Source of the DNA: G963704535 sp963704535 | Lineage (GTDB): Bacteria > Chloroflexota > Chloroflexia > Chloroflexales > Roseiflexaceae | Assembly (NCBI GenBank): GCA_963704535.1 | Contig: OY969916.1 | Span: 6,200,001-6,264,000 of the forward strand | Length of the DNA stretch: 64,000 nucleotides | Direction: 5' to 3' | In this document: piece by piece, positions 54,231 through 63,578 of the stretch | Numbering within the stretch: the stretch's first letter is position 1 | Layout: every line of letters starts with the position of its first letter | Notes under the pieces: model-generated | What the model saw: the letters and a program-made list of their open reading frames with translations, nothing else | What the model was told of the DNA's origin: nothing | Database searches by the model: none | Position numbers and translations under genes: made by a program

Positions 54231-55479
54231 CTAGGGCAGGTCGGCCGACGGGTCGAGCTTGTAGCTGTTGATGATCTGGTTGGTCGAGGGCAGCAGCGCA
54301 TCGAACTGATCCTGCGGCACGAGCGTCGAGAGGATCGAGATCTTGTCTTGCCGCTGCTCGATGAAGCTGTTGCCCAGCAGGGTGCTCGTGACGCCGCCGC
54401 TGGCCTCGGCCGTGTAGCTCCAGACGATCAGGACGCTGCCGTCGGACTGGGGCTTGGGCGGGTCCATATTGAAGTCGGCCTCGCTGCCGAACGACTTGTT
54501 GAGGAAGTCTTGCAGGAACGTGACCATCTCGTCCTCGGTCTGCTCGTCGGCCTGCCGGAAGATGTCAACGACGATCAGGCCGTTCTCGCTGGGGTCGGTC
54601 CAGAGGACGATCGCCTCGCCCGCCTTGCTGTTGTCTTTGAGCGTCCAGTTAGTGGGGACCTCGATCGAGAATAGGCCGGTGCTGTAGTCGTAGGTCTCCA
54701 GGGCGCCGATCTCGACCGGTCTTAGCCCGCCGCTGGCCGGCTCAGGGTTGAGCGCGACGGAGGAGTTGAAGGTGTAGGAGTTGAGGATGCTGTCCAGCGA
54801 CTCCTGTATCGAGTTCGAACTGATCGTCGGGCACGACCAGCGTGAAGATCGAGATCTTGTTGCCTTCCTGGCGGATGAAGCTGTTGCCCAGGATCTTGGC
54901 CTTGACGCCATTGCTGGCGCTGGCGGTGTAGCTCCAGACGAGCCGCACGCTGCCGCTCTCCTGAGGCTCGGCGGGGTCCTGGCTGAAGTCTTGCTCGGTG
55001 TTGAAGCGCGAGACGAAGTTCTCCAGCATGGTGGTCAGCTCTTCCTGGCTGAGTTCCTGGTCGGTCTCCAGAATGTCGACGGTGACAAACCCGTTCCCGC
55101 TCGGATCGGTCCAGAGCACGATCGCTTCGCCATCTTTGCTATTATCCTTGAGCTCCCAGTTGGTGGGGACATCGATCGTAAACAGGTCGTCGGCGTGGGT
55201 GTAGGTCTCCAGCTCATCGATCGTGAGTTCCATGAGATCGCCGCTGGGCTCGGCGGTGGGCTCGGGCTCGGCAGTGGGCTCCCTGGTCGGTCGCGGGGTT
55301 GGGACCGGCCGCTTGGTAGGCTCGGGCTTCTCGGTGGGCTCCCTGGTCGGTCGCGGGGTCGCGGCCGGCTTCTCGGTGGGCGCAGCGGTGGGCGCGTCGG
55401 CGGTCGAGGGGCTGCCTCCACAGGCAGCCAATGCCAGAGTCGCGATCAGGACGAGGGCGATCAGCCGTAGGCGGTGCAT
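54231..55479 (-). CDS. lipoprotein with two tandem homologous domains, one frameshift
   Basis: The protein starts MHRLRLIALVLIATLALAAC with the lipobox LAAC; AGGGAG lies nine bases before the ATG at 55479. A Thr/Pro/Glu linker follows (repeated TREPTEKP and TREPTAEP). Domain 1 and domain 2 share VPTNW(E/T)LKDNSK(D/A)GEAIVLWTDPS(G/E)NG, LVWSYTA(S/E)AS(N/G)GV and LGNSFI. The frames join at about 54815 if one base is surplus (DDQF to NSIQESLDSILNSY). The domains resemble small photosystem PsbP/DcrB-like folds by eye only; the function is unknown. Confidence 0.7.
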
Positions 55480-55647
55480 GGTCATATTCTCCCTAGGATG
55501 AGGCGATTGCAGATGCCAGCAGCATAGCAAGAGGTTGGAGTCAAATCAATGCCGGTACGGTTGCGAACGCATTACAAAATCGAACATCGTTGTACCCGCG
55601 TGGGCATGCGGCTGACGGTTTTAAGGTGATGCTGGCCTCCTTTCTAT

Positions 55648-55676
55648 TTGACAAAAGGTCTTGACCGGCCTATAGT
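55648..55676 (+). promoter_or_regulatory. sigma70-type promoter upstream of ABC transporter genes
   Basis: TTGACA (55648-55653) and TATAGT (55671-55676) have 17 bases between them, a near-consensus promoter. It lies 75 bp before the GTG start of the first permease gene and points toward it. Confidence 0.75.
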
Positions 55677-55751
55677 AGCGGGTGATTCCAGGCCACAGTA
55701 TACCTCAGAACTGTGCGTACTCGCGCGTGCCCAGGCGCGTGGAGGATCGTG

Positions 55752-56618
55752 GTGAGTGACGACCTTGCTCTTTCGACCGGCGATACCCATATGGCCGCGC
55801 GCCAATCTCGGCAGCCGTTACGCGGTCGGGGCTGGGTGCCGGCGCTGCTGATCGTGGTGGTGATCGCCGTCGTCTGGGAAGGCGCAAAGCTGCTGTTTCA
55901 GCTTCCTGATTATAAGCTGCCGCACCTCACGGCGGTGTTTGGGCAGTTCGGCGAGCGAACGCAGGGCGGCAATCGCCAGATCTGGGCGGTGGTGGCGCTC
56001 CAGAACGCCGGCGTGACGTTCGGCGAGGCGCTGCTGGGCTTCGTGCTGGGCGGGCTGCTTGGCTGCGCCTTGGCGCTGCTGTTCTCGGTCTCGTCGCTGC
56101 TTGAGCGCGGGCTGCTGCCGTATGTGGTCGGCTCACAGACGGTGCCGATCCTGGCGATCGCTCCGATGGTCGTGGTCGGGATGGGCCGCGTCGGCGCGCC
56201 GGACTGGCTGGCGAAGGCGGTGGTCGCGGCGTACCTCACGTTCTTTCCCGTCACGATTGGGATGCTGCGCGGCCTGCGCTCGGCCTCGCCCGATGCGCTG
56301 GATTTGATGCGCTCGTACGCGGCGACGCGCGGGCAGGTCTTTCTCAAGCTGCGCCTGCCGGCGGCGCTGCCGTACCTGTTCACCTCGCTGAAGGTGGCGG
56401 CGACGGCCAGCGTGATCGGCGCGATCGTGGCCGAGCTGCCGGCCGGGTCGCGGAGCGGCATCGGGGTGGTGCTGATCAATGCGGCGCAGTACTACAACAG
56501 TCGCCCGCAGGTGCTGTTCGCCGCCGTGCTGGTGGCCGGAATGATCGGTCTGTGCTTCTACGGGCTGGTGATCCTGGCCGAGCGGCTGGTGGTTCGCGAG
56601 CGTAAGCTGGAAGAGTAG
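55752..56618 (+). CDS. ABC transporter permease (SsuC/ThiX-like)
   Basis: This 288-residue protein starts at a GTG with GGAGG six bases upstream (VSDDLALSTGDTHMAARQ). It has five to six helices; the EAA loop MRSYAATRGQVFLKLRLPAALPYLF contacts the ATPase. It belongs to the nitrate/sulfonate/pyrimidine type (BPD_transp_1). It pairs with the second permease at 57620, which suggests a heterodimeric channel. Confidence 0.88.
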   Translation: MSDDLALSTGDTHMAARQSRQPLRGRGWVPALLIVVVIAVVWEGAKLLFQLPDYKLPHLTAVFGQFGERTQGGNRQIWAVVALQNAGVTFGEALLGFVLGGLLGCALALLFSVSSLLERGLLPYVVGSQTVPILAIAPMVVVGMGRVGAPDWLAKAVVAAYLTFFPVTIGMLRGLRSASPDALDLMRSYAATRGQVFLKLRLPAALPYLFTSLKVAATASVIGAIVAELPAGSRSGIGVVLINAAQYYNSRPQVLFAAVLVAGMIGLCFYGLVILAERLVVRERKLEE

Positions 56619-56676
56619 AGATTCACTGAAAGGGGGAGTTTGAGGGGGCCTTCCCCCTCAAGAACCCCCTTTACTA
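56619..56676. repeat. GAGGGG/CCCCTC palindromic repeat within the ABC operon
   Basis: GAGATTCACTGAAAGGGGGA, GTTTGAGGGGGCCTTCCCCCTCAAG and AACCCCCTTTA fill the whole gap between the permease stop and the ATPase start. If it terminated, the ATPase would need read-through, so here it more likely acts as an mRNA hairpin or is neutral. Confidence 0.7.
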
Positions 56677-56679
56677 TCA

Positions 56680-57456
56680 ATGATGAATGCATCAATTATC
56701 GCACTCGATCATGTCAGCAAGGTGTATGAGAGCGGCGGCGGGGTGGTGACGGCGCTGCACGATGTCAGCCTGTCGGTCGCGCCGGGCGAGTTCATCGCGC
56801 TGATCGGGCCGAGCGGCTGCGGCAAGAGCACGTTGATGCGCCTGATCGGCGACCTGGCCCAGCCGAGCGCGGGAACGATCCGGGTGAAGGGCAAGCCGCC
56901 CGAGCAGGCCCGGCTCGACCGCGACTATGGGATCGTCTTCCAGGCGCCGGTGCTGTATGAGTGGCGCACGGTGCGGAAGAATGTCGAGCTGCCGCTGGAG
57001 GTGATGGGGCGACCGGTCGATCAGCGCCGCCAGCGGGTCCAGGCGATGCTGGGCCTGGTGGGCTTGGGCGATTTCGGCGAGGCCTACCCCTGGCAGCTTT
57101 CCGGCGGCATGCAGCAGCGGGTCTCGATCGCCCGCGCGCTTTCGTTCGCGCCCTCGATCCTCTTAATGGATGAGCCGTTCGGCGCGCTCGACGAGATCAC
57201 CCGCGAGCGGATGCAGGCCGAGCTGCTGGGGATCTGGGGCGGCGCCGAAAGCGATACGACGGTGATTTTTGTGACGCACAGTATCCCGGAGGCGGTGTTC
57301 CTGTCGGATCGGGTGGTGGTGATGTCGCCGCGCCCCGGCCGGATCGAGCAGATCGTGGCGATCGATCTGCCCCGCCCGCGCACGATCGCCACGCGCGAGT
57401 CAGCGCGCTTTTTTGAGCTGGTCACGGCGGTGCGGGCAGGGCTGCGCGAGTCCTGA
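56680..57456 (+). CDS. ABC transporter ATP-binding protein
   Basis: This 258-residue protein starts MMNASIIALDHVSKVYESGG. Walker A GPSGCGKST, the Q-loop VFQAP, signature LSGGMQQRV, Walker B ILLMDEPFGALDE and switch His in VTHS are complete. It is of the SsuB/TauB type and energises the two permeases on either side. No clear ribosome site is visible because the repeat abuts the ATG. Confidence 0.93.
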   Translation: MMNASIIALDHVSKVYESGGGVVTALHDVSLSVAPGEFIALIGPSGCGKSTLMRLIGDLAQPSAGTIRVKGKPPEQARLDRDYGIVFQAPVLYEWRTVRKNVELPLEVMGRPVDQRRQRVQAMLGLVGLGDFGEAYPWQLSGGMQQRVSIARALSFAPSILLMDEPFGALDEITRERMQAELLGIWGGAESDTTVIFVTHSIPEAVFLSDRVVVMSPRPGRIEQIVAIDLPRPRTIATRESARFFELVTAVRAGLRES

Positions 57457-57619
57457 ACAAAGAACCAAGAACCGAGAACCGGGAACTCCCGACTACCAAC
57501 CGCTGACCGCCGACCACCGACCGCCGACGACGCAACACGCAACACGCGATACGCATCACGTTTCACGCATCATAATGCTACGGACAACGGACGACTGACA
57601 ACGGACAACGGACAAAAGA
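57457..57619. repeat. series of heptamer repeats between ABC genes
   Basis: Successive words occur: AAGAACC/GAGAACC/GGGAACT, GACCGCC/GACCACC, ACGCAACACGCAACACG, CGTTTCACGCATC and ACAACGG. Each is iterated two to four times with seven-base period. There is no gene. Confidence 0.7.
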
Positions 57620-58444
57620 ATGGCTGTTGTACAGGCGGATTTGACACGATTGAGCGCCGGGGCGCGTGGGCGCGCCCTCGCGGCACGCTGGGGGCCGTCG
57701 CTGCTGACCTTTGTGCTGGTTCTGGCGCTGTGGGAGGGGTTGGTGCGTGCGTTCACTATCCCGCTGTACCTGCTGCCGGCGCCGAGCGGCATCTTCGAGA
57801 CCTTTCTTCAGCAGCCGGGGTTTCTGCTGCGGATCGGGCTGTTCACCTTCGGCGAGGCGCTGGCCGGGTTTGTGATCGGCTGCACGCTGGGGGCGCTGGT
57901 CGCGGCGGTGTGCGTGCGCTTCCCGGCGCTGGCGGATGGCCTGGTGCCGTTCTCGGTGGCCTCCAACGCGGTGCCGATCATTGCGCTTTCGCCGCTGCTG
58001 GGGGTGTGGCTGGGAAGCACCAGCCCGAACTCCAAGATCGGCGTGGTCGCGATTATGACCTTCTTTCCGACGCTGGTCAATGTGTACCGCGGGCTGATCT
58101 CGCCCGGTCCCGACGCGCTCCAGCTCATGCGCTCCTACGCTGCGCGGCAGCTGGATGTGTTTTTGAAGCTGCGCGTGCCGGCGGCGCTTCCGTACTTGTT
58201 CACTGCTTTGAAGATCTGCTCGACGCTCAGCATGATCGGCGCAGTGGTGGCCGAGTTCTTCGGCGGCGCCCAGAACGCGCTGGGGGTCTATATCAAGAGC
58301 CAGGCGGGTATTTTGCGGCTGCGCGAAGCCTGGGCCGGCATCCTGGTCGCCTGTCTGATCGGCATCACCTTCTACCTCGTCATCACCGCCGCCGAGCGCC
58401 TACTGATGCCCTGGCATGTCTCGTTTCGCAAGCACGGCCGGTAG
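57620..58444 (+). CDS. ABC transporter permease (SsuC/ThiX-like), second subunit
   Basis: This 274-residue protein starts MAVVQADLTRLSAGARGRAL. Its helices and the EAA loop (MRSYAARQLDVFLKLRVPAALPYLFTALK) parallel those of the first permease, with only moderate identity otherwise. It follows the ATPase gene. An IS5-type element inserted after its stop separates it from the binding-protein gene. Confidence 0.88.
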   Translation: MAVVQADLTRLSAGARGRALAARWGPSLLTFVLVLALWEGLVRAFTIPLYLLPAPSGIFETFLQQPGFLLRIGLFTFGEALAGFVIGCTLGALVAAVCVRFPALADGLVPFSVASNAVPIIALSPLLGVWLGSTSPNSKIGVVAIMTFFPTLVNVYRGLISPGPDALQLMRSYAARQLDVFLKLRVPAALPYLFTALKICSTLSMIGAVVAEFFGGAQNALGVYIKSQAGILRLREAWAGILVACLIGITFYLVITAAERLLMPWHVSFRKHGR

Positions 58445-58485
58445 CACCAGTTTTCTACCTCTAGTGGGTCGTTTGTCATCGATAT

Positions 58486-58556
58486 CGCCATTCTGTGTTG
58501 CGTGTTGCGTGTTACGTACGCTGACACGCAACACGCAACACGCAACACGGACAAAT
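58486..58556. repeat. inverted heptamer repeat (GTGTTGC / GCAACAC)
   Basis: GTGTTGCGTGTTGCGTGTTA and ACACGCAACACGCAACACGC surround CGTACGCTG. It is nearly the same as that at 25478. It lies directly before the IS5-type element. Confidence 0.75.
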
Positions 58557-58564
58557 GCCGAATA

Positions 58565-59529
58565 GGCTCTTTCTGCCAATCCGCTTTCCGGTATCAAGCC
58601 GCTGCGGCGGCATGCGAGAGGAGGCGAAGATAGCGTTCGATAAACGCCAGCTTGACCAGTCCCAAGTAGTTGAGTGCCAGCTTCTCGTAGCGCGTCGCGA
58701 TCGCACGACACTCTTTCAGCCAGCCCACGCACTGCTCGATCGTAGAGCGACGGCGATACAGCACGCAATCATAGGTCACTGGGCGACCAGGTTTTGGTTT
58801 TCCACTGCGCCGTTTGGGTGGAATGATTGGTTTGATACCACGCGAGCGCAACCAGTGGCGGATGCGCTGAGCGTCGTAGGCGCGGTCGGCCGCCAAGCGA
58901 CGTGGTCGTCGTCGGATGCGTCCGCTAGCGCGTGGGATGGCCACCTGCTCCATCACGGTTTCGACCTGTGTTGATTCGTGAGTTTGCCCAGGCGTGAGAC
59001 AGACATCGAGCGGCACGCCGTTGCCGTCACTCAGCAGATGGATTTTGGTGCTAAAGCCACCCACCGATCGTCCGAGTGCGTGGTTGCCGGGTTCGGAGTT
59101 GCCGTCAGGTCCGCTTTTTTCGGCTCCAGCAGCGGCGCGGTGGGCACGCACGATCGTGCTATCGAGCGACCATTGCTCCCAGTCGATAATGCCTTGTGCA
59201 TCCAGTTTGGTTTGGAGCGTCTTGAGGATGCGATCCCAGATGCCGTTGCGGCGCCAGGTGGTGTAGCGGTCATAGATTGTTTTCCAGTTGCCATAGCGTT
59301 CAGGAATATCGGGCCAGGGCGCGCCGGTGTGCAAACGCCAGAGGATGCCGTTGATAATCGGACGGTGCTCTTTGTAAGGATGACCAGTCTTGCCATCATT
59401 GGTCGGTAAATCTGGCTCAATCAGCGCATACTGTTCGTCAGTCAGTTCGTAGCGTGCCATCATTGCTCCGGTCTCATTATGGTAAACCTATAGTCTACCA
59501 CAACCGCTACCGGATTGTCAGAAAGAGCC
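58565..59529. mobile_element. IS5-family insertion sequence
   Basis: The 965-bp element has imperfect terminal inverted repeats beginning GGCTCTTTCTG(C/A)CAATCCG and is flanked by TA on both sides. It carries one DDE transposase gene on the minus strand. It lies between the permease and binding-protein genes of the ABC transporter. Confidence 0.85.
58594..59463 (-). CDS. IS5-family transposase
   Basis: This 289-residue protein starts MMARYELTDEQYALIEPDLP. It has the N-terminal DUF4096-like domain (GHPYKEHRPIINGILWRLHTGAPWPDIPERYG), the first catalytic Asp in WSLDSTIVRAH, the second in LAADRAYDAQRIR and the Glu in RRRSTIEQCVGWLKECRAIATRYEK. The length is normal and the frame intact, so it may be active. 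Confidence 0.9.
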   Translation of the reverse strand: MMARYELTDEQYALIEPDLPTNDGKTGHPYKEHRPIINGILWRLHTGAPWPDIPERYGNWKTIYDRYTTWRRNGIWDRILKTLQTKLDAQGIIDWEQWSLDSTIVRAHRAAAGAEKSGPDGNSEPGNHALGRSVGGFSTKIHLLSDGNGVPLDVCLTPGQTHESTQVETVMEQVAIPRASGRIRRRPRRLAADRAYDAQRIRHWLRSRGIKPIIPPKRRSGKPKPGRPVTYDCVLYRRRSTIEQCVGWLKECRAIATRYEKLALNYLGLVKLAFIERYLRLLSHAAAAA

Positions 59530-59750
59530 TAGGCACGCCAAGTGACCCTCTAGCATAGCAGCGTTCCCTGGGGCGACGGCATGCTCCAGCGCCGGACGCA
59601 CGGCGCGATATACGCCTGATCATCGATAGAAAGGAGGAAGCTCGGCCGCTGGTCCGCGTAATGACTGAGGCCAGCTTTTGTCGTTCTTGGTTTGTCAGAG
59701 GGCGTGTGCAGCTTCTCTGTGCAGTACCCTAAAATGAAGGAGTGATCCCC

Positions 59751-60920
59751 GTGCATACGCGCAAATTCCTCAGTAGCATCGTGCTTGTGCTGCTCCTCGG
59801 CGCGCTTCTGGCGGCCTGCGGCCAATCGCCCGCCGCCGGCTCTCCCACGGCGGCCCCGGCGGCCGAGCCGACTGCCGCTCCCGCGCCGACCGCCGCCCTC
59901 GCCGCCGAGCCGACTGCCGCTCCCGCGCCAACTGCCGCCCCCGCCGCCGAGCCGACCGCCGCCCCCGCTGCGAGCGGCCAGGCCGACAAGGTCACGCTCC
60001 AGCTCAAGTGGGTGGCCCAGGCTCAGTTCGCAGGCTACTACGCAGCGCTTGACCAGGGCTTCTACACGGCGGAGGGCCTGGAAGTGACCATCCGGCCCGG
60101 CGGCCCCGACATCGCGCCGGAGCAGGTCGTGGCGAGCGGCCAGGCCGAGTTCGGCTTGGATTGGCTGGCCAGCTTGCTTTCGGTGCGCGAGCAGGGCACC
60201 CCGCTGGTCAATATCGCCCAGGTGTTCACCTACGCCGGCATGCGCCAGCTCCAGTGGAAGGACAGCGGCATCACGACCCCGGCCGACCTCAAGGGCAAGA
60301 AGGTGGCGGTCTGGTTCTTCGGCAATGAGTTCAACCTGCTGGCCACACTCGCCAAGTACAACATCAACAAAGACACGGACCTGACGCTGGTGCAGCAGCC
60401 GTTTGACATGAACTTGTTCCTGAGCCGCGAGGTCGACTCGGCTGCGGCGATGACCTACAACGAGCTGTACCAGGTGCTCAGCGCCGGCCATACGGTCGAT
60501 GAGCTGAACATCATCGACTATAACACCGAGGGCACGGCGATGCCGGAGGACGGCATCTTCACCAGCGCGGAGTGGCTCAACCAGGACCCGCAGAACAAGG
60601 ATATCGCCGCGCGCTTCCTGCGGGCCTCGTTCAAGGGCTGGGAGTTCTGCCGCGACAATGTGGACCAGTGCGTAGATATTGTGCTCAAGAACGATCTCAG
60701 CGGCGTGATGACCAAAGATGCCCAGAAGTGGCAGATGGACGAGATCAATAAGCTGATCTGGGGCGACCCGATCGACACAAACACCAAGATCGGGTATATG
60801 GACCCGGCGCTGTTCAAGCGCGGCGCCGAGACGGCCCTACAGTTCGGCGTGATCAAGCAGCCAGCCGAAGAGGCGGCCTATACTCACGAGATCTGGGAGC
60901 TGGCTACTGGCGGTAATTGA
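59751..60920 (+). CDS. ABC transporter substrate-binding lipoprotein (NMT1/THI5-like)
   Basis: This 389-residue protein starts at a GTG (VHTRKFLSSIVLVLLLGALLAAC) with AAGGAG eight bases upstream; the lipobox is LLAAC. A linker of AAPAAEPTAAPAP repeats follows. The binding domain has LQLKWVAQAQFAGYYAALDQGFYTAEGLEVTIRPGGPDI, typical of NMT1/THI5-type proteins for pyrimidine or thiamine-precursor uptake. The LLM oxidoreductase downstream fits a pyrimidine-type ligand, but this is inference. Confidence 0.87.
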   Translation: MHTRKFLSSIVLVLLLGALLAACGQSPAAGSPTAAPAAEPTAAPAPTAALAAEPTAAPAPTAAPAAEPTAAPAASGQADKVTLQLKWVAQAQFAGYYAALDQGFYTAEGLEVTIRPGGPDIAPEQVVASGQAEFGLDWLASLLSVREQGTPLVNIAQVFTYAGMRQLQWKDSGITTPADLKGKKVAVWFFGNEFNLLATLAKYNINKDTDLTLVQQPFDMNLFLSREVDSAAAMTYNELYQVLSAGHTVDELNIIDYNTEGTAMPEDGIFTSAEWLNQDPQNKDIAARFLRASFKGWEFCRDNVDQCVDIVLKNDLSGVMTKDAQKWQMDEINKLIWGDPIDTNTKIGYMDPALFKRGAETALQFGVIKQPAEEAAYTHEIWELATGGN

Positions 60921-60985
60921 TGCGCGATGCGTGAAACGTGATGCGTGAAGAAGATGAGTTCACGTTTCACGTTTCACGTTTCAGC
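60921..60985. repeat. inverted heptamer repeat (CGTGATG / ACGTTTC)
   Basis: GCGTGAAACGTGATGCGTGA and GTTCACGTTTCACGTTTCAC form a hairpin between the binding protein and the LLM gene. Confidence 0.7.
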
Positions 60986-61023
60986 GAGGCAGTTTCAGTT
61001 CGCAAGGTTCGAAGGAGGGCGCT

Positions 61024-62043
61024 GTGGACTTTGGCATCACCATCAAGCCGGATATGACCCCTGAGCGGGTGGTCGCGCTGACGCGGCAGGCCGAGCAGGC
61101 CGGGTTTGACTACGGCTGGCTGTTCGACTCGCATGTGCTCTGGTTGGAGCCGTACCCGTTGCTGACGATGATGGCGCTCAATACGCAACGCATGCGGCTG
61201 GGCACCTGCGTGACCAACCCGGCGACCCGCGATCCGAGCGTGACGGCTAGCGCCCTGGCGACCTTGAATCTGATCTCGGGCGGGCGGATGGACCTGGGGA
61301 TCGGGCGCGGCGACAGCGCGCGGCGGGTGCTGGGCAAGAAGCCGACGACGCTGGCGCGGCTGGAGGAGGCAGTGCGGATTATAAAGGACCTGGGCAACGG
61401 CCGACCGACCGACTACGATGGCGAGCAGATCAGGATCGAGTGGGCTGGCAGTGACGAGGCTCCCGCGTCGCTGCCGGTCTGGATCGCCGCCTATGGCCCC
61501 AAGGCGCTGCACCTGACCGGCCGGGTGGCCGACGGGGTGATCTTGCAGTTCGCCGATCCGCACTTGATCAGATGGTGCCTGGGGTTTCTGCGCGAGGGGG
61601 CCGTCGCCGCCGGCCGCGACCCGGCCAGCATCAAGGTCATGGCGGCGGCGCCGGTGTGGGTGTCCGACGACCTGGCGACGGCCCGCGAGCACGTGCGCTG
61701 GTTCCCGGCGCTGGTCTCGAACCACGTGATGGATCTGATCGCGCGCTACGATCCGGCCGAGCTGCCGCCTGAGCTGACCTCCTTCGTCCGTGGACGCGCA
61801 GGGTACGATTACCAGCATCACGCCGAGGTCGGCAGCAGCAACGCCGATTTCGTCTCCGACGAGGTGGTGGACCGCTTTTGCATCGTCGGCCCGGCCGAGG
61901 AGCACCGGCGGCGGCTGCGCGAGCTGGCCGACATTGGGGTCGATCAGTTCAATATCTATCTGATGAGTGGCGACGAGGAGGCGACGCTGGAGGTGTATGG
62001 GCGGGAGATCGTGCCGGCGTTTGGGCGGCCGGTCGCGGGGTAG
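61024..62043 (+). CDS. LLM-class (F420-type) oxidoreductase
   Basis: This 339-residue protein starts at a GTG (VDFGITIKPDMTPERVVALT) after GGAGGG. It is a luciferase-like barrel: QAEQAGFDYGWLFDSHVLWLEPYPLLTMMALNTQRMRLGTCVTNPATRDPSVTASALATLNLISGGRMDLGIGRGDS. It resembles the CPS_4043-type subgroup that often lies near pyrimidine-degradation genes. The cofactor may be F420 or FMN. It probably acts on the compound imported by the preceding transporter. Confidence 0.82.
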   Translation: MDFGITIKPDMTPERVVALTRQAEQAGFDYGWLFDSHVLWLEPYPLLTMMALNTQRMRLGTCVTNPATRDPSVTASALATLNLISGGRMDLGIGRGDSARRVLGKKPTTLARLEEAVRIIKDLGNGRPTDYDGEQIRIEWAGSDEAPASLPVWIAAYGPKALHLTGRVADGVILQFADPHLIRWCLGFLREGAVAAGRDPASIKVMAAAPVWVSDDLATAREHVRWFPALVSNHVMDLIARYDPAELPPELTSFVRGRAGYDYQHHAEVGSSNADFVSDEVVDRFCIVGPAEEHRRRLRELADIGVDQFNIYLMSGDEEATLEVYGREIVPAFGRPVAG

Positions 62044-62052
62044 CAACGATCG

Positions 62053-62119
62053 TCGTATCACCGTGGCGCGATGGTTGGGGCAATGTGGCGGGTGGCATCG
62101 TATCACCGTGGCGCGATGA
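62053..62119. repeat. direct repeat TCGTATCACCGTGGCGCGATG
   Basis: The 21-base word starting TCGTATCACCGTGGCGCGAT occurs at about 62053-62073 and again at 62098-62118, separated by 24 bases. Confidence 0.65.
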
Positions 62120-62126
62120 AACCTGT

Positions 62127-62229
62127 AGGGGCGTAGCAGTTGCACTGATAAAATGAACCTCAACCGATCTATCAACGTGCGTACCAGAACGGTGCGTGAC
62201 CGATCTATGATTGCAACTGCTACGCCCCT
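62127..62229. repeat. palindromic element with AGGGGCGTAGCAG ends
   Basis: The arms AGGGGCGTAGCAGTTGCA (62127-62144) and TGCAACTGCTACGCCCCT (62212-62229) are 18-bp perfect inverses, with CCGATCTAT occurring twice inside. It is MITE-like. It lies upstream of the IS110 transposase gene; 62230-62533 contains no other gene. Confidence 0.7.
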
Positions 62230-62533
62230 GGTATCATGAGAGATGTGGGATGGAGAGATCGCCTACGCCCCTGGCGCATCAACGTCGTTACGTAGATCGG
62301 TCCCCATCCCCATCCAATCGAGTGGTTGTGTGTCTAGATCCGACGGTTGTCGCTCACCAGTGAGACCGTTGCCACCGCCCCAGAACCCATCAGTTCGGGC
62401 GTAGACAGGTCCTTGGCTGGAGAGAATGCAGAGCACCTTGAGCACTCAGCTCGCATACCAGGTTGTTATGGGCGCCTCCAGCCCCCGATGGTTTGCGACC
62501 CGCTCGGATCGCACCGAGCTTGGAGGTCCTACC

Positions 62534-63559
62534 ATGTCTGAGATGTTTGTCGGTGTTGATGTCGCCCAGACGACTTTGGTTGCAGCGTTGTGGGTCAACG
62601 GTCAGGCTGTCCGCCTGAAAGACTGTCCCAATTCGCCTGACGGCTTCCTGGCCCTCGCCGCCCAGCTTGCTCAGGCTCGTCAAACCTATGCCACTGACGG
62701 TGTCCATCTGATTGTCGAGCCGACTGGCGGCTATGAACTGGCCTTGGCCAGCTTTGCACTCCAACAGGGCTGGCTGGTCAGCCGCCCGAATCCAGCCCAG
62801 GTACGTGAGTGGGCTCGCGGTCGCGGCTACCGCGCCAAGACCGACCGAGTGGATGGCCGTATGCTGGCTCACTATGGTGCCGAAGCGCACCCGCCACACT
62901 GGCAGCCCTTGCCAGATCAGGTCAATGAGCTGGAACTGATGTTGCGGCGCAAAGAGGATCTGGAACAGTTGCTGCGCCAGGAACTCAACCGCCAGCATGC
63001 ATTGAAAGGGCGTCCAGGCGTGCCAGCCTCGGTCACGACCAGCCTGGAGCGCGTGAAAGAAGCATTGGAGCAGGAACTCCAAGAACTGGAGCAGGCAATC
63101 AAACAGCATCTGGAACTGCATACTGAGTTGAAGGAGGCAGCCAAACGCTTGCGAACGGTGCCGGGGATCGGAGCCAAGAACGTGCTGTGGGTGCTGGTGT
63201 TGCTGTATCGCTGGCACACACTGACAGAAGGTCAAGGGGATGCCAAAGGGTTGGTGGCCTACGCCGGGCTGGACCCGCAAGCGTATGAGAGTGGGACGAG
63301 TGTGCGAAAACGAGCCAGCATCTCGCGCAAGGGCAACCGCGGCCTGTGCAGGCGCTTGTTCTTGGGCGCGTTGGGCGGGATACGCGGCAAGAACGTCTTG
63401 CGGGCCTTCTACTAGCGCTTGGTTGGACGCGGCAAGGCCAAAAAGGTGGCCTTGATCGCAGGTGCACGCAAGATTTTGGTCTGGGCTTGGGCAGTGTTTC
63501 GTGATCATACGACCTTTGATCCCAGCAAAGTCACTCGCGAACTCGCTTTTGCCTCTTGA
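62534..63559 (+). pseudogene. IS110-family transposase with internal amber codon
   Basis: The protein starts MSEMFVGVDVAQTTLVAALW after GGAGG. It has the RuvC-like DEDD domain (VDVAQT, VEPTGGYE, TDRVDGRMLA) and the C-terminal transposase_20 domain (RTVPGIGAKNVLWVLVLLYR, GLVAYAGLDPQAYESG). After NVLRAFY a TAG (63413-63415) interrupts the frame, which then goes on RLVGRGKAKKVALIAGARKI to a TGA at 63559. The codon is probably a mutated CAG. The lost tail of 48 residues is conserved in the family, so the element is probably inactive. Confidence 0.82.
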
Positions 63560-63578
63560 CAAACATGAGAGCATCTAC

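Noticed and set aside
55540..55750. TPP or other riboswitch before the ABC importer
   Set aside because: No conserved TPP core or other class that I can recognise; only a sigma70-type promoter is supported.
59550..60491. Minus-strand 313-codon frame
   Set aside because: Antisense to the substrate-binding lipoprotein gene with clear signal peptide and binding motifs.
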